From: Chloroflexota bacterium
GTDB lineage: Bacteria; Chloroflexota; Anaerolineae; Anaerolineales; Villigracilaceae
Length of the DNA stretch: 53,044 nt
Assembly: GCA_024224815.1 (NCBI GenBank)
Contig: JAAENC010001255.1
Location: 1-53,044 of the forward strand
Direction of reading: 5' to 3'
Both the position numbers and the translations under genes were made by a program. The notes beneath the pieces are model-generated. The model did not search any database. It was given only the letters and a program-made list of their open reading frames with translations, and was not told where the DNA came from. Shown here one piece after another: positions 1 through 7,307 of the stretch (the stretch's first letter is position 1; each line of letters opens with the position of its first letter).

Positions 1-139
1 CTCGATGTGAAAAAGCATTGAGAAAGGCAATTAAGATATTCGTCTTTGCCTTCAATAAACGACAACTTTACAAACAACAGTATCCGAAATATCCAGCTCA
101 CATTATTGATTTCGCTTACACACCAAATTAGCCACTCCG
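1..139. repeat. Terminal inverted repeat copy, left (IS end)
   Basis: Bases 1-139 are an exact reverse complement of 52906-53044. Identity stops at base 140 versus 52905, eight bases beyond the transposase stop codon. That is where the end of an insertion sequence would be expected. Each copy continues outside the window, so the contig probably breaks at a multicopy IS. Confidence 0.9.
3..131 (+). CDS. IS transposase, C-terminal fragment (left copy)
   Basis: An open frame entering from outside the window runs to a TAG at 129-131. It encodes a basic tail containing FNKRQLYKQQ and YPAHIIDFAY. This style of C-terminus (N-[KR]-R-Q-L followed by a short hydrophobic end) resembles IS1-like transposases, but the catalytic part lies outside the window and the family assignment is tentative. 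Only about 42 residues are visible. The identical fragment occurs in opposite orientation at the other end of the window. Confidence 0.6.
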   Translation, partial: RCEKALRKAIKIFVFAFNKRQLYKQQYPKYPAHIIDFAYTPN

Positions 140-206
140 CAGGAGAAGCTTAGGCAATACGCAGTTGAGAATGGTTTATAATTTCTTCAGGCAATCATAA
201 AAATGC

Positions 207-320
207 CTTTGCGAGACCTGATGCTTTTCGGGGCGTGGTAATCCCCCTCACAGTAGGGGAGACTGCTTCGTCGCACACCCACCTTAGGGTGAGTGCAGGC
301 GAACATGCTCCTCGCAGAAT
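207..320. repeat. Dispersed repeat R1, copy a
   Basis: An imperfect palindromic element starting CTTTGCGAG and ending CTCGCAG. It has internal segments related to GGTAATCCCC and GGAGACTGCTTCG. Related copies lie near 7111, 30727, 31699, 36834 and 39947. It fills the gap between the IS end and the TIR gene; nothing else is seen in 140-340. Confidence 0.75.
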
Positions 321-340
321 CATAAAATGGGAAAGGCAAA

Positions 341-1381
341 ATGGGCATTAAACAAAAAACCGTATTCATCAGCTACAGAAGAACAAACTTTTGCACCGCT
401 CTGGCGGTTTATCAAGATTTAACCAAACACGGCTACGATTGCTTTTTTGATTACGAAAGTATCGACAGCGGGGATTTTGAGAAAGTCATCTTTGAAAATA
501 TTCAACACCGCGCCCATTTTGTCCTGATTCTCTCGCCTTCTGCATTGGAAAGGCTAAAAGAGCCAAAATCTGTCATGCGCCGTGAAGTAGAACTAGCGAT
601 CGACGAGCAGCGCAATATCGTCCCCGTGATGATGGAATCTTTTGATTTCGGCAGCCCAAGCGCCAAAGCAGCGTTGAGGGGAAAATTGGAAGCTCTCAGC
701 AGCTATAACGGTTTGAAATTCGTTCCTGAATATATCTTTGCAGGGATGGAAAAACTGCGCCGCTTTTTAGATGTGGAACTAGAAGATGTGCGCCAATCTC
801 CCCTCAGCGAAACAACAGAAGAAAAGACCGAAAAACGACAAGTAAAAGCCAGTGCAGAACCAAAGGTAGAAGAAAAATCGCTCACAGCAGAAGAGTGGTT
901 TGAGCGAGGCTATGCTTTTATCGAAACCAATAATTACCAAGAAGCTATTCGTTGCTATTCGAAAGCAATAGAACTTAATCCGAAAGACTTCATGTCCTAT
1001 AACAACTTAGGAATTTTGTTTGAAGAAACTAAACACTACCGCAAAGCAAAAAAAGCCTATAAAAAATCCATCGAAATCAACCCTGAAGACGGGGTTGCTC
1101 ATACAGCTCTATTTGGCATATTACAAAGACTGGGCAAAGCTGAAGAAGCCAAAGAGCAACAGAAAATTGCGCGTGAACTTATCGAAAAAGAAAGCGAATA
1201 TAACCGTGCTTGTTTTGAATCTCTTTGTGGAAATGTGGATGAAGCCCTTGCTTTGCTCAAAATAGCAATGGAAAAAGGGCAAAGCAACAAAGAGTGGGCA
1301 AAAGAAGACCCTGATCTTGAAAACTTACGCGATGATCCGCGTTTTTGGGAGATTGTGGGGGAAGAGGGCAGTGAACAGTAA
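341..1381 (+). CDS. TIR domain protein with TPR repeats
   Basis: The 346-residue protein starts with a TIR domain (about residues 6-140) carrying the strand-A motif FISYRR. A later helix holds RREVELAI, where the NADase glutamate of enzymatic TIR domains would be expected. After a charged linker (about 150-182) come two clear TPRs (about 184-250) with the ALxxNP-type spacing NNYQEAIRCYSKAIELNP, then a third weaker TPR and a C-terminal DPDLENLRDDPRF element seen at the end of many TPR proteins. The start follows AAAGG by four bases. Bacterial TIR proteins are often NAD-cleaving immune effectors or scaffolds. No Thoeris-type partner is next to it, so a stand-alone defence or signalling role is inference. 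Confidence 0.85.
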   Translation: MGIKQKTVFISYRRTNFCTALAVYQDLTKHGYDCFFDYESIDSGDFEKVIFENIQHRAHFVLILSPSALERLKEPKSVMRREVELAIDEQRNIVPVMMESFDFGSPSAKAALRGKLEALSSYNGLKFVPEYIFAGMEKLRRFLDVELEDVRQSPLSETTEEKTEKRQVKASAEPKVEEKSLTAEEWFERGYAFIETNNYQEAIRCYSKAIELNPKDFMSYNNLGILFEETKHYRKAKKAYKKSIEINPEDGVAHTALFGILQRLGKAEEAKEQQKIARELIEKESEYNRACFESLCGNVDEALALLKIAMEKGQSNKEWAKEDPDLENLRDDPRFWEIVGEEGSEQ

Positions 1382-1405
1382 TTAGTTTTCAGTGGTCAGT
1401 AGCGT

Positions 1406-1445
1406 AAGGGCGATCCTATGTGTTTAGGAGCGTCCTTTTGTTTTT
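1406..1445 (+). terminator. Terminator after the TIR-TPR gene
   Basis: The arms AAGGGCGATCCT and AGGAGCGTCCTT pair with one G-U and one mismatch. They are followed by TTGTTTTT, 25 bases after the stop codon. Confidence 0.6.
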
Positions 1446-1524
1446 AATGGGATGTAGAAAAAGAGTAGCGTTTTAGTTTTTATCCAAGCGGGTCGCCCCT
1501 ACGCCCCCTCTGCCCTAAAAGGCA

Positions 1525-1558
1525 TCTCCCCCATTTTGAAAAACGAAAATGGGGGAGA
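1525..1558. repeat. Perfect inverted repeat TCTCCCCCATTTT
   Basis: A 13-bp perfect stem (1525-1537 with 1546-1558) and an 8-base loop, next to GCCCCCTCTGCCC. It sits between convergent genes without a T-run and looks like a dispersed GC-rich palindrome, not a terminator. The flanking 1590-1615 CATTCATCATTCAGCATTC stretch is also repeat-like. Confidence 0.6.
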
Positions 1559-1615
1559 AAATGATGCAATACAGTTTTTTTTAATTCCGCATTCATCATT
1601 CAGCATTCTGCATTT

Positions 1616-2818
1616 CTAGTGGTGATGGTGTCCCCCGCCGCTGTTTTTCTCCCCTAAAAAGGGGCGCAGGGCGCCGAATTTATCGTCGTTCATGGCGAAG
1701 TAGGCGGCGATAATGGTAGTGATGGGGACAGCGGCGATTAATCCTAATGAGCCGACTAATGTGCGGACAACTTCTTCGGCGACGAAGGAGAAATTGACCA
1801 GATAGCCGAAATCACCTTTTGACATGGAGAAAACAAGGAGCATGGGGAGGGCTGTCCCGGCGTAGGCCATGACGAGGGTGTTAACGGTCGCGGCAACGTG
1901 ATCCTGTCCGATATTGGTAGCGCGTTTATATAAGGCTCGCAAGCCTAAATTTGGGTTCGCATCGTGAATTTCAAAAAGGGCAGAGGCTTGGGTGATGACC
2001 AAATCGTCCAGTACGCCGAGCGCGCCGATGATGATCCCGCCCAATAAAAGCCCGCGTAAATTGATCGAAGAATTTGCCATCTGAACAAGGAAAAGTGCAT
2101 TTTCATCGCCCGATCCTGTTAATTTGGTTGCGCTTACGAAAATCCACGCCAGCGAGCCGGTGATGATAAGCGAAAAAATCATGCTCAGAACGGCGGCGTG
2201 CGTTTTCATTGTCCAGCCGTAGGTTAGGTAGAGCGTGACCGAAAGCAAAATGGCCGCGCCAATAATGCTGACGCGCACAGGGTCTTCGCCGTCCAAAATA
2301 TGGGGGATGATATAGCCAATGACAACCAGCAAAGAAAATGCCAGCCCGAGCAAAGACCCTAGCCCTTTGCGCCCTGCCATTGCCAAAATGGCGACGACAA
2401 AAATCCCGACCAAAAGCAAGAGCAAATGCGAGCGAATATAGTCTACAAAATAGGCGTTGAGCGTGCCGTCGGGCGCAACCGTGACAGCAATGAGCAACTC
2501 ATCGCCAGGCGCGAGATGAATGTCGTCGTAACGAACTTGGCGCGTGCCATTATCAATTTCGAGTTCGACACCTTCGTATTTCCCCTCGAGGGGTTTTACA
2601 CGCAGGATTTGGTAAAGCTGTAGCGGATTATCGCCGAGCGCTATCTCCCCTTCTTCCAAAATCTGCGTCACCTCGGCGCGCACCGTCCCTGACCCGAAAC
2701 CTGCTTCTGTTTGTACACGTTCTATGGGAGAGAAAAAATAAGGCACGCCCCAAATCACAAAAGCGGCGATGGCGAGGATAATGAGGAGGGCAAAGAGAAG
2801 AAAGAGTTTATTTTTCAT
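1616..2818 (-). CDS. YibE/F-like membrane protein with His-rich tail
   Basis: About 400 residues. An N-terminal membrane segment is followed by a roughly 100-residue extracytoplasmic part, then about seven transmembrane segments. These contain LLLLLVGIFVVAILAMAGRK and GALGVLDDLVITQASA, features of the YibE/F-like family (Pfam PF07907), whose role is unknown. The protein ends in GGGHHHH, a likely metal-binding tail. The start is placed at 2818 (MKNKLF). The reading frame is open to 2920, but those extra codons translate a dispersed repeat (see 2841-2984). It lies downstream of the metal ABC permease on the same strand, which suggests a link to metal handling; that link is inference. Confidence 0.8.
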   Translation of the reverse strand: MKNKLFLLFALLIILAIAAFVIWGVPYFFSPIERVQTEAGFGSGTVRAEVTQILEEGEIALGDNPLQLYQILRVKPLEGKYEGVELEIDNGTRQVRYDDIHLAPGDELLIAVTVAPDGTLNAYFVDYIRSHLLLLLVGIFVVAILAMAGRKGLGSLLGLAFSLLVVIGYIIPHILDGEDPVRVSIIGAAILLSVTLYLTYGWTMKTHAAVLSMIFSLIITGSLAWIFVSATKLTGSGDENALFLVQMANSSINLRGLLLGGIIIGALGVLDDLVITQASALFEIHDANPNLGLRALYKRATNIGQDHVAATVNTLVMAYAGTALPMLLVFSMSKGDFGYLVNFSFVAEEVVRTLVGSLGLIAAVPITTIIAAYFAMNDDKFGALRPFLGEKNSGGGHHHH

Positions 2819-2840
2819 AGATTTGTCCACATTTTTTTTA

Positions 2841-2984
2841 CCACAGAGCACACAGAGAACATAGAGAAAACTAAAGAAGGTTTTAAGAGGCTTGGGGAGT
2901 TTTTTTACCACGAAGGACACGAAGGGTCACAAAGTTTGCAAAGCATCGCTCGTCCCCTTCGTGCTTCTTCGTGTCCTTCGTGGT
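2841..2984. repeat. Dispersed palindromic repeat R3
   Basis: ACCACGAAGGACACGAAG at 2907-2924 is perfectly complementary to 2967-2984. Another repeat phrase, ACCACAGAGCACACAGAGAA, lies just before it (about 2840-2860). The right arm ends inside the stop codon of the metal permease gene, and the left part opens a false N-terminal extension for YibE/F. Such ACCACGAAGGACACGAAG palindromes are common interspersed sequences in environmental bacterial genomes. Confidence 0.8.
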
Positions 2985-3820
2985 TAATTTTTTAAGCCTT
3001 TAAGTACTGCCATCCCACCCCACACCAGCCCAAAAATGGCCGTGCAAACCAAGACGATTGCTGCGCCAGAAGCGATGCTCCAATAATAGGAAATGTAGAG
3101 GCCGATTATGCCAGAAAGCGAAGCAATAATAGCCGCAAAAGCCATCATTACAGGCAAGCGTTTGGTGAGCAGATACCCTGTCGCGGCGGGGGTGACGAGC
3201 ATGGCGACCATTAAGGCGACACCGACTGTTTGGAGCGAAACTACGATCGTTACCGCAATTAAGATCAGAAGTAAAAAGTCGAGCAATTTGACAGGAAGTC
3301 TTAAAGTAGTCGCCAAAACGGGGTCAAAAGACAAGATCATGAATTCTTTGTAGAAGGCAAAAATAATCAGAAGTGTGATTCCGCCAAAAATGGCGATCAG
3401 CCACAAATCGCTATTCCGAACGCCGAGCACATCGCCAAAGAGGAAGTGCGCCAGATCAACGGTATAAGAGCGCACCGTAGAAATGAGCGCGACACCGAGC
3501 GCAAATGTCCCCGCAAAGATGATGCCGATGGCCGTATCTTCTTTTATTTTCGTATTTCTGCTAATTATCCCGATGCCTAAGGCACTGATAATCGCGGCAA
3601 CGAGCGCAGACCAAAAGAGGGGTTCTTTTTTGCCACCACCCAAAAGATAACCGACGGCAACGCCCGGCAAAATAGAATGAGCGAGGGCATCGCCAAAAAA
3701 TGCCATCCCGCGTAATACAACATAGGTGCCGACAACGGCGCTGACGATTCCGACCATCACGGCCGCGGCGAGTCCGCGCAGCATAAAGGCATATTGGAGG
3801 GGTTCGAGGAGGAAATTCAT
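2984..3820 (-). CDS. Metal ABC transporter permease (ABC-3, ZnuB/MntB type)
   Basis: 278 residues with about eight or nine hydrophobic segments. It has the ABC-3 family hallmarks LRGMAFFGDALAHSILPGVA near residue 40 and GVALMVAMLVTPAATGYLL near residue 200. This family forms the membrane channel of Zn, Mn or Fe uptake systems. The matching ATPase and binding protein are not adjacent; the upstream gene is a peptidase. The permease is therefore an orphan within this window. Two 15-bp palindromes resembling DtxR/MntR-type sites lie upstream (3918-4012). It is followed by YibE/F on the same strand. Metal specificity cannot be read from the sequence. Confidence 0.85.
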   Translation of the reverse strand: MNFLLEPLQYAFMLRGLAAAVMVGIVSAVVGTYVVLRGMAFFGDALAHSILPGVAVGYLLGGGKKEPLFWSALVAAIISALGIGIISRNTKIKEDTAIGIIFAGTFALGVALISTVRSYTVDLAHFLFGDVLGVRNSDLWLIAIFGGITLLIIFAFYKEFMILSFDPVLATTLRLPVKLLDFLLLILIAVTIVVSLQTVGVALMVAMLVTPAATGYLLTKRLPVMMAFAAIIASLSGIIGLYISYYWSIASGAAIVLVCTAIFGLVWGGMAVLKGLKN

Positions 3821-3917
3821 AGAAAGTAGATAAGTAGAGAGAAGAGAGTAGTTAGAGATTTACAGAACGGATTTCGTGTTACATAATGCATAAGCAAAAC
3901 CATTACGCAATACCTTT

Positions 3918-3932
3918 AGGTGACAGTCACCT
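3918..3932. promoter_or_regulatory. Palindrome AGGTGACAGTCACCT (candidate operator 1)
   Basis: A perfect 7+1+7 palindrome in the 200-bp region upstream of the metal permease. With flanking bases it reads TTAGGT...ACCTAT over 19 bp, the layout of DtxR/IdeR/MntR boxes (TTAGG-N9-CCTAA). A dispersed-repeat origin is the alternative. Confidence 0.45.
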
Positions 3933-3997
3933 ATACAGAATTTATAGGCATAAGCTCATCAGATATTGAAATTCGGGACAGCCAAAGATATGCTCGA

Positions 3998-4012
3998 AGG
4001 TGACTGTCACCT
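3998..4012. promoter_or_regulatory. Palindrome AGGTGACTGTCACCT (candidate operator 2)
   Basis: The same palindrome as at 3918 with the central base inverted, 80 bp away. It lies 10 bp from the 3' end of the upstream peptidase gene. The pair brackets about 65 bp of AT-rich sequence. Two copies in one control region fit cooperative regulator binding, or the two ends of one small repeat element. Confidence 0.45.
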
Positions 4013-4021
4013 CCTATTTAT

Positions 4022-5011
4022 CTACCGCTCCCAAGTCAAAAAAGCTTTCAGTACAGAGATATTATCATCATAATCGGTATCACGGTGATTTCTAAGTTCA
4101 ATATCGACAGCGGGAACGCCTTTAACCGAAGAGGCCCAATCGGTCAGATTTCCGCTATAGTCACAGCCGGTATTATAAGGCGGGTAAGCGTAGGCGCTCA
4201 CATCTGCGAGGGCTTTTGCCAAACGTTCAGAGGGTTCAAAAGGAGGTACACCGCCAGCAAAAATGCCTAAAGCCGCGCTATGATAGCTGATCAGCGCAGA
4301 AAAATCATGCAGGCTAATAAAATTCATTACAGCAATCGTTTCCGGCTCAGAGCCGGGGTGCGTCCCGCCTGTGGTCGGCAGATAATTCCAGCAGCCGTCT
4401 CTGTCCCATTTTTCTTTCCAATGATAGGGGAAATTATGGTTTAAATCGACGCCGTGCTCGTTAACGCGGCCTTCGTATCCGCGCGCGCGTTCATAGCCAT
4501 CGGGGTTCATAGCGCGCAAAATATAGAGGCTGACATCTTTGGGGACGATATCTGGGTTTTCTTCGAGATATAGAATCAACTCATCGGCGAGGGCAATGGT
4601 ATTCCATTCGTTGCCGCCGTGAATCCCGGCGATGATTAATCTTTCGTCGGGGCCTGTCCCGAAGCGGTAAACTTCGAGAGGACGTCCGGCAACCGAGTAG
4701 CCGATGGCTATCGACTGTTTTTTGCTTAAGTCAAGCACGAAAGGCGTTGGTGTTGTGCCTACAATCGGCGTGCTCTTGGGGTTTGGGGTAACGCTGGGGA
4801 GCAAATAAACAGTCGGGAGCGCAAAAATCTCCAGGGTGGCGATTTCGAGGGTAGCTGTTGGGGTCGCAGAAATTGCATCTACAGCGGCATCAATTTTCGG
4901 GGAAGAGCGAAAGGGATTTCCTATCCATAAAAAGAAGACGACGGCCCCAACGATATTGAGTGACCAGATCCCGACTAAAAATGTAGGGATTTTCTTTTTC
5001 TTTTTTGCCAT
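4022..5011 (-). CDS. Membrane-anchored M14-family zinc carboxypeptidase
   Basis: 329 residues. A basic start and a hydrophobic segment (about 9-28, TFLVGIWSLNIVGAVVFFLW) give a signal anchor. A Thr/Pro-rich spacer (about 45-90) follows, then an M14 peptidase domain. The visible catalytic layout is HGGNEW (zinc His and Glu), RAMNPDGYERARG (substrate-binding Arg), NHNFP, SYHSA (third zinc His) and DIELRNH (catalytic Glu). It probably trims peptides or peptidoglycan stem peptides outside the membrane. Its ATG shares one base with the cinA stop codon, so the two are cotranscribed. The substrate is unknown. Confidence 0.85.
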   Translation of the reverse strand: MAKKKKKIPTFLVGIWSLNIVGAVVFFLWIGNPFRSSPKIDAAVDAISATPTATLEIATLEIFALPTVYLLPSVTPNPKSTPIVGTTPTPFVLDLSKKQSIAIGYSVAGRPLEVYRFGTGPDERLIIAGIHGGNEWNTIALADELILYLEENPDIVPKDVSLYILRAMNPDGYERARGYEGRVNEHGVDLNHNFPYHWKEKWDRDGCWNYLPTTGGTHPGSEPETIAVMNFISLHDFSALISYHSAALGIFAGGVPPFEPSERLAKALADVSAYAYPPYNTGCDYSGNLTDWASSVKGVPAVDIELRNHRDTDYDDNISVLKAFLTWER

Positions 5012-6177
5012 TATTTTTGAACCACTCGGCGCAGGGTATTAATGGCGATATTTGGCGCCCAGCGCAAAACATTTTTTGGGTGTCCGCCATAAGAAAGGGT
5101 GCGTTTTTTCTCGCGAGTAGGCGTGATCAGGACAAGCTCGGCAATTTGCTGCTCTTCGCCGGGGAAAAAAGCAACACCCAACGCGGCTTCGGCCTTCTTT
5201 TCTGCGCGCATTTTTTGAAGGGCGGGGAACAACTCTCCGCGTTCTAGATTTTGATCTTCAACTTGTAAAAGAGTAGGATTGGCGGCTTTTTTAAGCAGAT
5301 TTGAGAGAGCGCCTTCAAGCCCGGATTCAAGGGCGACAAGTTTCCAACCGCGTTTTTCGAGCGCCGCCAGCGTTACGCTCTCCAATTGTTCTTGGTCAGT
5401 GCCAAAAATATTTTTTCCTAATCTCTGACGAATCTCGTTTTCAACTTCGGCGATCATCTGATTAACTTCGGCTTCTGTCTTTGCCTTGGCCGCTAAACGA
5501 ATATCTACTACGCCCGCGTGCGCGGCCAAGCCAACGGTTGGGTTGCGTAGTTCTTCCAGATCGGCGATTTTTTCGTCGAGATCACCTTCGCCAATTCCTG
5601 CTGTGCGCAGCAACCGGACTTTGATAATTTCATCGAGCGTAAATCGCTCTTTAAGATAGGGGATTACAGCATTATGGAGGACTGTTTCCATCTCGCGCGG
5701 GACACCGGGGAGGGAAATGATTGCGCCTACGCCATCAGAAAAGGGGGCATCATATTCGAGAATAAAACAAGGCGCAGTACCAACGGGGTTTTCGAGTGCA
5801 ATTGCATCTTGTGGTACATAGGCTTGGCGTTTTTGGTTTTCACTGGGCTTTTTACCATAGCGAGAAATACGGTTTACGATTTGCGCCCACAATTCTTCTC
5901 TAAATTCTGTTTCTATACCTAGAGCAAGTGCAACGGCATCGCGAGTGGGGTCGTCAATAGTTGGTCCCAGCCCGCCGGTGGTGATGATAATATCTGCGCG
6001 CTGCATCGCTTCACGGATGGTTTCTGCGATCCGTTCGGCGTTATCGCCAATGGTAACTGTGCGATAAAGGTCTACACCGAGGTCACGCAGGTTACGCGCA
6101 ATATAGCGAGTGTTTGTGTCTACAATTTCGCCGAGAAGGATCTCTGTTCCGATCGTGATAATTTCTGCTGAGGGCAT
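5011..6177 (-). CDS. cinA: CinA family protein with degenerate C-terminal amidase domain
   Basis: 388 residues. The N-terminal half (1-170) is the MoaB/MogA-like domain of CinA with IITIGTEILLGEIVDTN and ITTGGLGPTIDDPTRDA. This domain acts as an ADP-ribose/NAD-derivative pyrophosphatase in characterised CinA proteins. The C-terminal half aligns in position with the nicotinamide-nucleotide amidase (PncC) domain. However, the usual ESCTGG signature reads LESGLEG and the following Gly/Ser motif is absent, so deamidase activity looks lost. The length is close to normal CinA (about 400-420). It is cotranscribed with the M14 peptidase gene by a one-base overlap. Confidence 0.85.
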   Translation of the reverse strand: MPSAEIITIGTEILLGEIVDTNTRYIARNLRDLGVDLYRTVTIGDNAERIAETIREAMQRADIIITTGGLGPTIDDPTRDAVALALGIETEFREELWAQIVNRISRYGKKPSENQKRQAYVPQDAIALENPVGTAPCFILEYDAPFSDGVGAIISLPGVPREMETVLHNAVIPYLKERFTLDEIIKVRLLRTAGIGEGDLDEKIADLEELRNPTVGLAAHAGVVDIRLAAKAKTEAEVNQMIAEVENEIRQRLGKNIFGTDQEQLESVTLAALEKRGWKLVALESGLEGALSNLLKKAANPTLLQVEDQNLERGELFPALQKMRAEKKAEAALGVAFFPGEEQQIAELVLITPTREKKRTLSYGGHPKNVLRWAPNIAINTLRRVVQK

Positions 6178-6241
6178 GGTTTTTAGGTAGGTTTTGGGTT
6201 GTTGAATAATTTAGTGGTTGGTGTTGAGATGGTGCTTTGAA

Positions 6242-6290
6242 AAGTGACGAGTGAAAAGTGATTGGCATCACGCATCACTTTTCAGAATTT
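6242..6290. repeat. Dispersed repeat R4 (AGTGAAAAGTGA palindrome), copy a
   Basis: GTGACGAGTGAAAAGTGAT and ATCACGCATCACTTTTCA form an imperfect inverted repeat in the gap before the AMP nucleosidase stop. Related sequence lies at 31645-31668 with 31855-31873, and at 47668-47716. Confidence 0.7.
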
Positions 6291-7061
6291 CAGATGCTTT
6301 ACGGTCAGTCCGTGATTGATAAGTTCGTTGAGCGAATCAATGCCAAGTTGAAGGTGTTTTTCAACGTAGGCTTCGGTTACTTTTTCATCGCTTTTGGCGG
6401 TTTTGATCCCTGCTGAGATCATTGGCTGGTCAGAGACAAGCAGCAATGCACCGGTAGGTATCTCATTCGCAAAACCAGTGATAAAGAGTGTGGCTGTTTC
6501 CATATCGATTGCCATCGTGCGGACTCGTTCAAGGTAATCTTTAAATTCTTCGTCATGCTCCCAAACACGGCGATTGGTAGAGAAAACTGTGCCTGTCCAA
6601 TAATCCAGTTCGTGGTTACGGATCGTTGTAGAGACAGCTTTTTGTAAACTAAATGCTGGCAAAGCGGGGACTTCGGGCGGGTAATAATCGTTTGATGTTC
6701 CTTCTCCACGTATAGCCGCAATAGGAAGGATAAAATCACCGAGATCGGTTTTCTTTTTTAGACCACCGCATTTGCCCAGGAATAGGGCTGCTTTTGGCTG
6801 AATGGCACTGAGCAAGTCCATGACAAGAGCGGCGTTCGGACTTCCTATCCCAAAATTAATAAGAGTTACCCCATTAGCCGTGACGTTGGGCATCGGTTTT
6901 TCATGTCCACGAATGGGTACGTTGTACCACTCCGCAAAAAGATGAATATAGTGTTCAAAATTAGTCAGCAGGATATAGTCGGCAAAGTCTTCAAGGGCTG
7001 TGCCTGTGTAACGTGGCAGCCAATCTCGTACGATTTGTTCTTTATTTTTTAGAGTCATCAT
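6282..7061 (-). CDS. amn: AMP nucleosidase (short type)
   Basis: 259 residues, the length of the short bacterial AMP nucleosidases that hydrolyse AMP to adenine and ribose 5-phosphate. The nucleoside phosphorylase-fold features are visible: INFGIGSPNAALVMDLL (phosphate-loop region), ALFLGKCGGLKKKTDLGDFI, the base-binding stretch IDMETATLF with the expected Met-Glu, and LLLVSDQPM with the catalytic Asp. Two adjacent ATGs exist (7061 and 7058) and no strong Shine-Dalgarno site is visible. A role in purine salvage or AMP homeostasis is inferred from the family. Confidence 0.85.
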   Translation of the reverse strand: MMTLKNKEQIVRDWLPRYTGTALEDFADYILLTNFEHYIHLFAEWYNVPIRGHEKPMPNVTANGVTLINFGIGSPNAALVMDLLSAIQPKAALFLGKCGGLKKKTDLGDFILPIAAIRGEGTSNDYYPPEVPALPAFSLQKAVSTTIRNHELDYWTGTVFSTNRRVWEHDEEFKDYLERVRTMAIDMETATLFITGFANEIPTGALLLVSDQPMISAGIKTAKSDEKVTEAYVEKHLQLGIDSLNELINHGLTVKHLKF

Positions 7062-7110
7062 TTTTTAGATTAGTTTTTAGGTAGTGGTAAAAGACTAAGT
7101 GATGGTGATT

Positions 7111-7189
7111 TTACGAGCGGAGCGAAGTAATCTCTTTTGCTGAAAAGGAGACTGCTTCGTCAGGCTAAAGCCTTCCTCGCAGAATCAGT
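7111..7189. repeat. Dispersed repeat R1, copy b
   Basis: TTACGAGCGGAGCGAAGTAA, then AGGAGACTGCTTCGTC and CCTCGCAG, related to the element at 207-320. It lies between the liv operon end and the AMP nucleosidase gene. Confidence 0.7.
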
Positions 7190-7250
7190 AGATCACTTTA
7201 ATTTACCGACGACCAATTTTTGAAGGTTTGTGTATTTTACCTGATAAACA

Positions 7251-7283
7251 AAGATGCCCGACAGAAAACCTGCCGAGCATCTT
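7251..7283 (-). terminator. Terminator of the liv operon
   Basis: On the minus strand the arms AAGATGCTCGGCAG and CTGTCGGGCATCTT form a 14-bp stem with two G-U pairs and a five-base loop. A T-rich TTTGTTTATC tail follows. It lies 25 bases after the livF stop. Confidence 0.75.
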
Positions 7284-7307
7284 TTGATTTTTATGTAGTT
7301 ATTTATT

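Noticed and set aside
187-369. Minus-strand 60-residue frame
   Set aside because: It lies within repeat R1 copy a and the start of the TIR gene; no coding features or start signals.
2819-2920. N-terminal extension of YibE/F
   Set aside because: The extra codons translate a dispersed repeat (LYVLCVLCGKK phrase) and precede a normal signal-anchor start at 2818.
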